64,000 nucleotides of DNA from assembly GCF_000524195.1 (NCBI RefSeq), contig NW_020170474.1:111112-175111 (forward strand), written 5' to 3'. The number at the start of each line of letters is the position of its first letter. Position 1 is the stretch's first letter. Of this stretch, positions 37,401 through 48,400 are shown piece by piece. The stretch is from Echinococcus granulosus. Taxonomy: Eukaryota > Platyhelminthes > Cestoda > Cyclophyllidea > Taeniidae. The notes beneath the pieces were generated by a model. That model searched no databases and was not told where the DNA came from. It worked only from the letters and a program-made list of their open reading frames with translations. The translations under genes and the position numbers were made by a program.

Positions 37401-40400
37401 GTTGAGTGTTTTTCTTTCCTATCCATTGTTTAATCAAATCCGACTCGTGACTTTCCTTGGATTTATTAAGCTGGTTGTGCCACCGTATTCACTTTTTTTA
37501 GATTACTCTCATCAACGACCCTACTGAATTACAAATTAGTAATATTGTCTTCCAACTCGTCCATTTGGTATTTGGAAGACACTGGTTTCTGGAATTTACC
37601 CATTTCAGCTTCGACGAATAGAGTTGGAAGCACTTCGTCTGGCCCGCCTGGACGAGCTCCAGGCACGCTGGATATCCCGAGCGCACGAAATCGAAATGCG
37701 GGGCGAACAGACTCGATTGGTGCGACGTGCGGCGGCGAGAGAACGCGAATTACATCGTGAAATGAAACTGGCTAGTTTGGAGCAACAGCAGCGCCAACAC
37801 ATTGAGGAGTTGAGGTCGAAAATCGTGCGTAAAGTGAGTTACTAAAGCGTGCCTATTGGTGGTATTTTGCGGGGAGCTATTTTTGGAAACGCGGCTATTG
37901 TAAAGCACGAAGTCAATTTACAAGGTGATCACGTTTGTCACCTGGAGCTCTGTAGCAAATTGGTCTTTGAGGGCCACAAAATTCGTGCTGTTAAAACGAC
38001 GAAAGGAGTGCCGGTTACCTTGGAACATCAAAATCCTACACCTCTTTCACTCCTTTAAATCCACTTAATCTGTTTTTAACCCATGATTTACTGAAACCAA
38101 TACGTCGCATATTTGTGACGCTGATGGCGCCGAGTTTGTACACTTCTCATTTATCTAAACATCCATACATTTGGTATTATATCAAAATAGTTTCTAAGAG
38201 ATGAGTTGTTCTGCCATCGCACCGTTTTTAAATGTTATTTCAACAACATTAGCACAGAGGCTCGTGTTTTCACAATCGAGGAATTGAATTAACTCCAGTT
38301 TGCTGAACAGACAACCTTCATTTAGGCCTATCAGGTTCTGCCTGTATTCTATGGTATGGGAATATAGGTTCAGGAAGCCGTTGAGTTTACTACCTGCGTC
38401 ACACACATGTCTCGGTTAATGGATTTCGATTGGGCGGATGGATTTGAGGAAGGATGGATCCAGTGCGGTTTGATTCAGGAAGTATGGGTTGAACATGAGT
38501 AGGTGGGTCCACTTTTGATTGACAGATGGGTCTGTAATAGTTGGATCAAAAATCGGTAGATGGTTGGACTAAGGATGAATAAGATGATTTGGGAGAGATG
38601 TAGGATTAGTCGATAGGTGGTGGTTCCCGAATCTGATGCCCGCTGTCCTGGAATTTTTCGCAACGTTCGCCTATTCATTCCGAAAGACATATGCATAAAT
38701 TATTAACTGCTTTTCGATTCCACGAAGTGCTGTATGAATTACAGGGAATCGGCGGATGTGGCTCATGTTCAAATGGATGAACGGAATATCGTCTACTTCC
38801 TTTTTAAGTAGTGCTTTATGTATCTCAGCAACTTGAATGCGAACGCCGCCATCAGGAGACCCTGAGCGGCATTCGACGCAAAGCTCTCGAGATGTCTGCT
38901 CCACAACACGACACAACTACCGCCACGTTACCACGGCATTCACAATATCACCGGCGTGGTTGGTGTCGTCTCTGTCGTGTTGAGGTGGACTCCGTCTCGC
39001 ATTTTGAATCGCAGGAACACCGCAATGCCCTGCTCACCTCTCTCCCCGCCTGTCTGCGGCGTAGCGATAGATGGGATATCGATCGTCTCAACGCGGCTTG
39101 TTTCATAGAACTGCCGACATCGTTAAAGCATCAGGAGGAGGCGGATGAGAAGGAACGCCTACGGCGACAACGGAGATCAGCTGAGGTGGAACGTCAGAAA
39201 CTTCTCGCTAAACGTTTGGATGTTGTGCGTCAGCGAATGAATGCGAGGTGGCGCCTCACTTTGAGCTTTGTAATAATCCTTTTTACTGGATGAAAATAAG
39301 TCGTCTTGTTTTACCTCTTTCTGCTTCAGAAGCATTCTTTATCGCAAGGCACCACTTGTGAATGACAAGTTGGCTCCCTCTTGTCCGCAAAAAGCACAGT
39401 AAGCAATCGGATGCCTTTCATTCCTACGCCATTCTAGACTTCAAAAACATATCAAGGAAGCGAGAAGATACTGCAATCTGCCGGAGTCAGGACCGTGGGT
39501 AGCCTCGCGTGTAGCGGCTATGGAGAAAGCCCTTCGTGCCATTCGGCGGTTGGCCAATGACGAGGTCAGTTGTCCACCTATGCCACATTTCAGTAGTATG
39601 TGACCTGAATTGGTGTGAATTCAAACTTCTCTGCCTGTTTGTCTTTTGTTATTCCTTCTAGACGTCTCTCCTGTGCTGCTACCATCTGGACTTGCCATCA
39701 GTTCTCGTGAACTTAATCGATTTGACGCGTTGTCAAAGATATTTCGATTTTCCTGTCGTTCCTACCAGGTAATCAGGAGAAATTTTTACAATTTGAGGAG
39801 GGTGGTTTAACAAAGTGCTTGAAATGCCAACATTTATCAGTACTATTTTTCTCTCAACAACAGGACTGTTGCTTTGGCATGCGAATTACTGACCTCAATT
39901 TGCCAAAAGGTCTCCCTCTGCTCCTGGCACCTCCTTTTTAATTGTGACCTAACTCTTCTTCTCGACTGTCTAACCGTGAAATTGAGCGTGAGTTAGTTAC
40001 TCGACATCTCAATGGAATTCCTTCTCAATTATCTTTACGAATTTCCATCTTGTATTCAGCGGCTGGAAGTCATGGAACTGTGGGAGGAGGTAAAACAACC
40101 CCAATGTCCAAAAGGTGATGGAAAACCATTGGAAGAGATGGGTTTTATTTGCGCTCTCTTCTCCTGCCTTCTTGTTATAAGTCGTGGACTAAAATCGTCC
40201 CCACCAACTCTTACCACCGCTACGGCTACTCCCCCATCGAAGAAAGCGTCCAACCTCACTGCTGCCTGTCTGTCGGTTAGTTTTCTGTCTGCTTGATGTA
40301 ATTTTTCGTGAAAAATGTACTTGCTTATTGAAGCTATAATCTATTTTGAATTTTTGATGCAGGACTTCGTCGCCTACGCAGTGAATTCCGGTCTGATGGA

Positions 40401-43400
40401 AGTTCTGACAAATTTTCTCTCTCTACCAAGTTTAAGTTCTCAATTGACTTGTCCATTGGACTCCAGCAGTCCTGAACTAATTGACAGGGGACCAGAAGTA
40501 GCTCTAAAAAGTCTCCAACTTCTCACTGCTCTTGTTCGGATTATACCCTCTGCAAAGAGCAAGCGTGCCGACAAGCCGAAGGGGTAAGAGCGGTGCTTCC
40601 CTCTATTTGACAATATAAGTTTTATGCCTCTAAACTAACACGCAGTTCTCTTTCTCTTAGTTCAACCGAAATCACTGATGATCCGACATTCTTTTTTGAT
40701 GCGGTGGCAGCTACCGAGGTTTTTGGCATTGTTTCGCTCCTCTATGACACCCTTCAAATGTCAGCAAATCCTCGTGCAGGTGATTGTCATGATGGTAGTG
40801 AAGCGATTGGTCAGAAGTTTTCACTCAACGCGCGATTGGCTGAAATTGTTTTGAATGCGCTGCGACTAATTAATTGCGCGTCGTTGGTGAATTTGCCTAA
40901 AATTCAGGTTAGCATTTGTGGAAATTTTGATACCAAAATTTGTTGAGCTTTATGCAAAATCTCTGAAGCTGTTTAACTTATTTTTGTGGGATTTTTATAC
41001 ACGTTTTCGGTAGTGGCACCATTATAATGCTTTCTTTCAATAGAACCGCCCTAAATATTCACATGGTTTCCAAAATGATCTCCACGAGCATTTTGGAGAG
41101 GACCCTTATTCGTGTTGAATTCATGGCTCGCTTAGTGGCGGCAGACATCAACAAATTCACTGCTATGTTATTGTGAACAATATCGTTAGCAATCGCATCA
41201 TCTACGATTCAATAATGGTTGTACTCCAAGAGTTTTGAATCATCCAGATCGTGAAGGCTGCATTGAGAAGTTGGCGACTGTTATTGGAACAGTTTGTTAG
41301 ATCCAAAGCCTGATAAGGATCTTAATCCATCATATAAATAACTTTAGGCCATTTTGGGTGGATAACATAGCCTTCCAATTTGTAACGCGAAGTACCTGTC
41401 ACGATGACTCTTAAGGCAAATCACTGTTTAATCTTGCCTGTGTTGAGATTTCCAGCTTTCACGGGTCACTAAGGCAGTTGATTTGCTTCTAACGTTTCTG
41501 TACTTGTAAAGCCTTCGTTCCTGCACCAGTAATCCCTCATTCTTTTCCACTCAATAATTGACTAAATATTCGTCTTCCAACAGTACCAGCTCCGGAAGCT
41601 ACTTTCAGACCTCATTTAGGTAGCTCTTGTTTTTTTTACCAGGAAATTGTCAGCAATGATTCGACGTCTATACAAGTGCGTCACATTATGGGCCTCCTTT
41701 TCTCCATCTGCGCACCAAAAGAGGACGAGTCTGAGGTAGAAAAAGATGTGCCCTCTCCTGCTCCCATCACAACCCTTAATAAGGCCACCACTTCGGCGTC
41801 GGGTGGCTGTTTGGTGGGTAAAAGTCGTCGAAATGCATCTGCACTCATTCCTAGTGGTGCTAAGGAGGTTGGCCTCAAGGTTACGCCTAAAGAGGGCCCC
41901 TCATCATTGCCATTATCGTCACCTGAAGCATTACAAAGGAGGTGCGCCACTCCTCCTGACCAGTACGTTTTCTATCCGGTATATTCCAGCCTCTGATGAC
42001 TTGCAACTACAACTTTTATTTTCTCCTCTAGTGACAGCTGTCACCAAGTTCTGATTCTACATGAAGCAATTATATGCTTGGGCTACCTAACATTGGGTCA
42101 CCTTGACAACCAGACGCGTTTATGTGTCAACGGTCAGTCTGTGACACCACTGCTTCTGCAACTATGCCAACTCCCGTTGAATTACTTCTCCCAACCCGTG
42201 CTGGCAGATATCCTGTTTCCTACACTGATCGCCTGTTGTTTCCCCCCTAAGGATGCGGGTGGTAGCAGCACTAACACTGCCCTGCTTGCTGTGCATTTGA
42301 ATCCGGCGCTGCTTGCAAACTTCATTGAGGTGCAGTCTAATCGCTTGATTTGTTTTGTAGTATTATGGCTACCTGATGACTCAAGTGCGAAATTGGGACG
42401 GGTCATGACGCTGATTTGTTGCAGTTTTGGTTTGCCTATTTGATTAAGTAGAAATGAACCAAAATTGACTGGAGCACTTGCTCCTAGTGTTTGTTTGCTG
42501 AAAACAGATCGCCTATAGGGGCTCACAGTTTTTTTTCCAGAATGTTATGACTGCATCTTGTGAAAATGCCTGACAGTGTCAGAGTAGATCTGCAAAGCAT
42601 CCAGTTGACTCGACCCTCCATCTGCTTAACCAGTCGTGCTCCGTTTTTAGTACCATCTTGATTATGTGGTTGAATTGACACAGCCTAGTTTTGTTGTGGC
42701 AACTTACGTTTCATGTTTGAAGTGTCTTCAATCAAACTGCTTCACATTCTCTCAGCTTTGCGCCGATGTTGACCCTAGATTTATTGCCTTTTGGCTACTT
42801 ATATAATTGATTTCAGCAGGAGCTTCAGGCTATCTTTCGTTGAACGAAAAGTTATTGAATTAGCTAACCCGCCTGGGCTTTTTCCTCGAGAATAGTCTGA
42901 GTTGGGCGATATTACTGAGCGGGGAGTGTTCTGGTGCTCACACTACTTGCCTGTTTTCAGTAGCACTTCATATTGCCAATATTTAGATAATAATTGACCA
43001 GATATAGCAGCCATAAGTCTCCTTCAAGGTACTCTACTGAAGGCCAACCGCAGTAGTGGTTATACATTCTGCTGGGGTTTGACTTAAAACTAAAGCAGCG
43101 GCTCACTTTAGCTGCGGAATGCTTATTTCATTTTAGTAGTATTGGCCGTGCCGGAATGATAGCATGCTAGTATACAGAGGGTGCTGACGCTGTGGTTTTC
43201 ATCAATTCGATTTCGCGAAACCTCATTTCGCTCTTCAAATAGATTTTGGTGGCAGTTTTACTTACTTTTTGGTCCTGCGTATTAATAACTTATCGTGGTT
43301 TGCCACCAGTGACCCGGCATCATCCGGCTGGTGGTTTCAAATGGTGTAATTAGCTTCTAGTCACCCATACAATTGTCCGTGAAATCGCATCCGGTAGCCA

Positions 43401-44993
43401 CAGTAGAAGGCTCGGTGATGTTCCGCCTTGGTCACTCTCGATAATGACACGTAGACCTGTCGGGTGTCAAGTAGAATGGAGTTATATGTAGCACTTAAGT
43501 TGACGTTTCTAGAGAGGTTGTCGATTTGTCGATTCAGCGTCTAGTTGGCCAAACCGTGTTGGTGAATTTTGTGACGCTTTGCACGTCGCAATGGTGACGT
43601 CTTTCCTACGGTTCAGTCCACTTAGTAATGCCCTGCTTGTCATTTTGTCGTTGAATAGGTTGAAGAATTGTGAGGTCCTTTGTACTATTAGTCCTCTTCC
43701 TTTTTATCCACTTAATCACGTATGTGATAACGGCGTGCTCAGCTTGTACTACTTGTCCGACTGATTTCAGCAGCTACTTGACTTATTCTTTTGTTTAGAG
43801 AAAACGTATTAAGCTAAATGGTTTTAGAATAGCTTATCGTAATAATCGCACGGGCTTTTTCCTCGAAAATACTTCAAGTTCGGCGATGTTACTGAGTGAG
43901 GAGTGTTTCGTTATCTGTGCTACTTGCTCAATTTCAGTAGCGCACCATATCTCCGACATTTGACTAATAATTAACGAAGCAAAGCGACCACAAATCCCCT
44001 TCAAATTACTCTACTGAAGACTAACTGAGGCAGCAGCTGTGTATCCTCTTGAGATTTGCCTTAAAACTCAAGCGGCGGCACACTTTGGATGCAACGTACT
44101 TACCTGATTTGAGTAGTATCAGTCGTGCCAGGGTCATGACATTCACATCCTAAACTTCATTTCACTTTATCAAATGAATTTTCTAGTCCTGCGAGTCAAT
44201 AATATATCACTACTTTGGCTTACATCACCCGATTGGCGGTTTCAACGTTCGCAATTTGCATCTAGAAGCCACGACGGAGGACTTGGCGATGCCCTGCCTT
44301 AGTCACGCTTGAAGTGATGCATGACACCTGGAGTAACAGTAGTATGTCACACTGCTGATGTTCTTTTTTACGGTTTAGCCAACTTTGTAATGCTCTGCTT
44401 GTCATTGGGTGGATTGAAACAGTTGTTCAGTCCGTTGTCATTTAACCAATAACGGCATGACATGGGAATCCTCCATCAATCATTCTCGACCGAAAAGAGT
44501 CGCTCGCTTAACCATAGCATTCTGCGTGAGCGGGCGCTAGCATGAACTTCAAGTTAGTAGTTAGGCGTACTGCCGACTACCACTACTCCCTGCCCTTTTT
44601 CTATCACAGGCTCGCATTTTAGAGAAGACCTTGGCCAAACCGATGGATGACAAGTCCACTTCCAGCCAAAGTGAGTCCGCCCTTTCCCCTTTAACTCTTC
44701 CGCCTATTTTTAGGTGATGACTATCACCAATTCGAAAACCGCTTTCCTCCCTCACTTTGGCCGGCAGCCAAGACGCACTTTAGAGAGGCCAAAAACACCT
44801 TCGAATGACTTTTTCATGTTCTTTTATTTATTTTTTTGCTCTCGGTCTAGCAGTAGTAAAGATGGCGCAGGATTGGGCCCTCCACTTCCGCCTAGCTGTG
44901 CGCCTCGCCCTTCTGTCCAGCAACCTAAAAACACATCACAATAACCAAAGCGTTAGAAAACTACCCGCTCGTAGGTGCAAATGCTCCTTTTGA
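31413..44993 (+). CDS. SCAPER: SCAPER (S-phase cyclin A-associated protein in the ER)
   Basis: This is the orthologue of the ER-associated, cyclin A-binding SCAPER protein, which is linked in vertebrates to cell-cycle and ciliary functions. Nineteen phase-consistent exons: 31413-31551, 31592-31955, 35193-35726, 35808-35916, 36833-36997, 37158-37289, 37609-37833, 38829-39247, 39330-39398, 39438-39564, 39662-39768, 39864-39987, 40060-40275, 40363-40583, 40661-40907, 41643-41941, 42032-42329, 44610-44670, 44854-44993, giving about 1,331 residues (about 1,400 in human). Landmarks in order: EREGTQARNIV near the N-terminus; RRQDYHALYWGQML and DEIYAACE; RPTSLAWDERKISPG; an acidic stretch; GRGVQMHEKL; a long Arg/Glu/Gln-rich coiled coil; a C2H2-type zinc finger (WCRLCRVEVDSVSHFESQEH, about 38960-39020); a C-terminal helical region with GYLTLGHLDNQ and LLLQLCQLPLNYF. 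The start ATG precedes the conserved N-terminal segment. The last two exons are less conserved. Confidence 0.93.
31956..35192 (+). other. Large SCAPER intron
   Basis: The donor after AACAG and the acceptor TTTCAG|ACCC join directly to give the conserved RPTSLAW segment, so no exon is needed between them. Short open frames inside (for example around 33680-34060) do not fit the phase. Confidence 0.75.
38400..38600. repeat. GGAT-rich degenerate tract in SCAPER intron
   Basis: GGATGG, GGATTTG and GGTGG words lie in the intron between exons 37609-37833 and 38829-39247. This is a weak, decayed member of the GGAT/ATCC family. Confidence 0.5.
40908..41642 (+). other. SCAPER intron without other features
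   Basis: Flanked by ATTCAG|GTTAGC and TTTACCAG|GAAATT. No open frame, repeat or RNA-like structure was recognised. Confidence 0.5.
42807..43737. repeat. Tandem duplication unit A in last large SCAPER intron
   Basis: The unit begins TTGATTTCAGCAGG and ends near GTGATAACGGCGTG. Marker strings shared with unit B include GGGCTTTTTCCTCGA, ACTCTACTGAAG, TTTAGTAGTATTGG (GAGTAGTATCAG in B), TGGTCCTGCGTATTAATAA and AATGCCCTGCTTGTCATT. It has no long open frame. Confidence 0.75.
43761..44461. repeat. Tandem duplication unit B in last large SCAPER intron
   Basis: The unit begins CTGATTTCAGCAGC and ends near CAATAACGGCATG. It follows unit A directly in the same order, with many substitutions and a shorter length (about 0.70 kb against 0.93 kb). 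The pair is an old head-to-tail duplication. Confidence 0.75.
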
Positions 44994-45415
44994 GTCAAGC
45001 TGGGACTTTTAATTTTACGGTACTCAAAAGGACCGACAATGTGATGATGGTAGTGGCAGTGGCTAATTGTGGGTGGATACCCACTTATGGAGAGGACTAC
45101 AAGCACAGTACGATGTGACGATGGGGTGGCCAAACTCCCGACAGTGTGACCGCGCATCCGTGATTGACGATCCCGCCCATGGCGACTCTCAGCCTACCTC
45201 CTTGGAGGTTAAATATCTTAGCTTGGGTAACTTGTCGTGAGGCTGGAATGAGCATGTGGGACACGGTGGTCGGGGTCACCTGCGAGCGTCTTCTACCTCA
45301 GAAAGCGCACCAAAGGGTGATTCAGCCGTCCGTGCAAAAAACTGCCTTCGGGATAGGAAAAACTGTGCGTGACAGGAGACTGTGTACAGAAAGTCGGGCC
45401 CTTTTTTTCCCCAAA

Positions 45416-48400
45416 TCAGCAGTCTCGCTCCGATTTGGGCGCGTCTCTCGAAGCAGTGATGGTGGAAGCAAGGCAGTGCGGTAGGTGTAGTGATAGACGT
45501 ACCCGTTTGAACTCATTCATGTTGGTAACATTCTGCACCGGACAGCCATAGAGAATGAGATTTGTGATGCGAGTTTGTTCCACACCCTGTTGGTTGTCTT
45601 GAATGAAGATCTGGCAATCAAAAGGCAACGAAAATGAGACTCAACTCCACGAGATGCCCCCTCCCCTTTATTACTTGTCAAAAGGTATCAGGAATGGCAA
45701 TTAAATTGAGAAAAACGGGTTATTGAGTGATGGGTTTGCAAGAGATGTATTTTCAATCAACGGTAGGACCCTTTGAAATTTTCGAAGGGCGGATGTAACT
45801 TCAGAACTTACTTCCTGCGTAGTTCAAACTGGCTAATTAAGATGGAGAAAATTTTTGGCATCTATGAACAAAGGAGGGCTCAAATTAATGCAATAACCTA
45901 CCTTTGATGAAATGTGAGGCGGAAAAAACCTAGCCAGCTGAAATGACTAACGAGCAAAAGTCAGGTCCCCGGGAGGTCCACTTTTTAGAAGACCGCCTCC
46001 GTCTCCACCTCGCTTTCCTACGAACATACGGAGAAAGGGGGACAAGGCTTGGAGAAATATGAGAACGCAGAGGAGGAGACGGTGGCTCCCTTCATCCCTT
46101 TCCCCTCGCCTCTGGAGGCAAATTTTCTTGTGGATAAGTTTCACGGCGATATAGGATACGAGGTTATGGACGGCCTTGCAAAAAGGGCCCTCAGAACCAA
46201 CTGTTTGGGCCTTCAACAGTAAATTCGCTCCTAATGAACTATTCCACTAGTAATTTATCCCCCGTACACACGAAGCGGAGCATTCTCACGATGAAGTGAT
46301 ATGTGTCGCAGATCTGTGCAACGGACAGTGAGTGGAACGCCTCGCATAGGCTAGCTCGCACCACAAGTTATTCAGTCAGCAAACAATTCTCCGACTGCCA
46401 CCCAACAGGCTTGATGCAAGGCCTCTACAACTGGGTTCGCTTCACCTCGTAAACCAGGTCTAGTTGCAAGCACTTTCATCAGGCTATTTCAACCAACAGC
46501 TGATGACTTGAGGGTTCAAAACAGGGCAGAAAGAGCATTGCACTGGTCCACACAAGTGGAACCCGTGAAGGTAGAAAAGCATGTGAATTTTGTAAGTCCT
46601 TTAAAAGTTACCAGATGTGATTTCCGTGAGTCATGCCAAAAAAAACGCAGCAAACTTTTTGTCACCGGCTGCTAGGTAGTGGAGACTCGTCTCCAAAAGG
46701 AAAAACTAGCAAGATGAAGAAGTGCCTCGGAGATTAGAAATCATACATCGGAGAAGTCTAACCGATTCTACACGTCTTGATTAGGTGACGGAGGGTGTGG
46801 GAGAAGAAATTCAACCGAAGATGTAAAGGTGGCGTTCCTGATATCCGAGGGTACAGTTACCGGCGTCACATATGTGTGACACGTGCTCTTCATCAGTTAG
46901 AGCTGATCGTTTGCATCAAATTATGCGTTACAAACGCATTGACTGAGGGAATGTGGGCTGTGCCGGGTCTAGGGGTGGGTACTTCTTCGATTTGGAGCTG
47001 CACAACGTGTGGATGCTAGTAGCCGATTTCCTTTTGAGACAGAACTTCATCATTATTGCTAGGCTTTACACAACGCAAGAAATTAAAAAAAGCTAGCTTT
47101 TTGAATCCTGAAAATAAATTGAGATGGGAATTTACGCTGCCTCCAACTAACGCAGAAGTATTTTCACCCTTGCCCCCAAAAAAGGGAAAAAACGAATGTG
47201 CCCGTCAATGAACGCCATTCCCGCACAAAGGAGGCATTGTCTGAAAGAAGGCAGATTGGAAGACCGCAATGACTTATGGATGGATTGAAGTGGTGGAAGT
47301 ACGAACAGCATGTCAGGCCGCATGAGAATGCATAAAACGAAGGAACATGTCAAGACATTTCAGGTGAGGGGAATGATGACCAGACAATGGCAAACCATTC
47401 AAATTAAGTTAGCATGGAAGTAAGTAAAATAGAAATAAAAAAAACCCCTACCAAAGTGATTCTTTGCTCTCATTTAGGTGAGCATGTCAAAGCTTCAAAG
47501 ATGCAAGGAACCTTTAAGCGCATCAGGGAGAAAAAAAAGGTAAAGCGAATTCACCAAACTCACGGTGATACTGTTGACATTCTGGAACCTGACGTACTTC
47601 AGTTGGATAAGGGACGAGGCTTTGAGGTGACTCGGAGTAAGTCTGAAAGGGGAGGATGAAAACGTTACAGTCTTTGAATGCTCCATGACTTAGCGTTGGT
47701 GGTCTAGTAACACTGATCCACTCTCCATCTCCGCAATGTGGGGGCAGTTCAGAGTACTCTGTGTTCAGGACAAGCACATTGCAGGTTTCAAGCGGCATAA
47801 AGTTTAACAGACCCTTTCTCTTGAGTACTGTGCCGATGGATTTCCTTGTGAGTACTCGGTAGAGGAATGGTTGCCAAAGTAGCCACGGAAAGTAGCAAAA
47901 CTGGTACACACACACGCACACACCCCAGATTGAATCAATCCAATCTCAAAGGGCAGGTTTATTGAAGAAGACCTCCAGAGAAGTTAGTCGCCTGTTAAAT
48001 TAATCACCATTACTTCAATCTACAATTCCTCACCCACGAAACAAAGTCTGCCCCACTAACCTCTTGTTACGGCGTTTAGTCACCGGAAATCGGGAACCCA
48101 GCCCCAATCGCTGCCGATTCTACCGCGCTTTCACTTTCCAACTACCTATGCGATTCCGCATGAGGTGAGCACCTTTTCTTGGTGCCTGAAGAGAATGTCA
48201 TCATCAACCTTGCCTACTTTCTTACGGCAAAGTCCCGCAGAAACTTGAGATATGTGTTCTTGCACATTCTTCCCCCTGATTCACTTGTCACGACTCCTTC
48301 AGGCAACACATCTAGTATAGGACAGGAGGACTCGCTCGCATCCGCCGTGATGCGAGCGTTCGTCTAATTCCGCGGCACAAAAGCTAGCTCACATTACAAG

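Noticed and set aside
45097..45484. Overlapping open frames on both strands just after SCAPER
   Set aside because: Composition is no better than chance, and they conflict with the 3' ends of SCAPER and TXNL1.
45947..46216. Minus-strand frame containing VKLIHKKICLQ, resembling the start of the PITH domain
   Set aside because: It lies downstream of later PITH exons in transcript order, and a better in-phase exon for that segment (FNQLVKLHSLRITGPE) is at 49501-49567.
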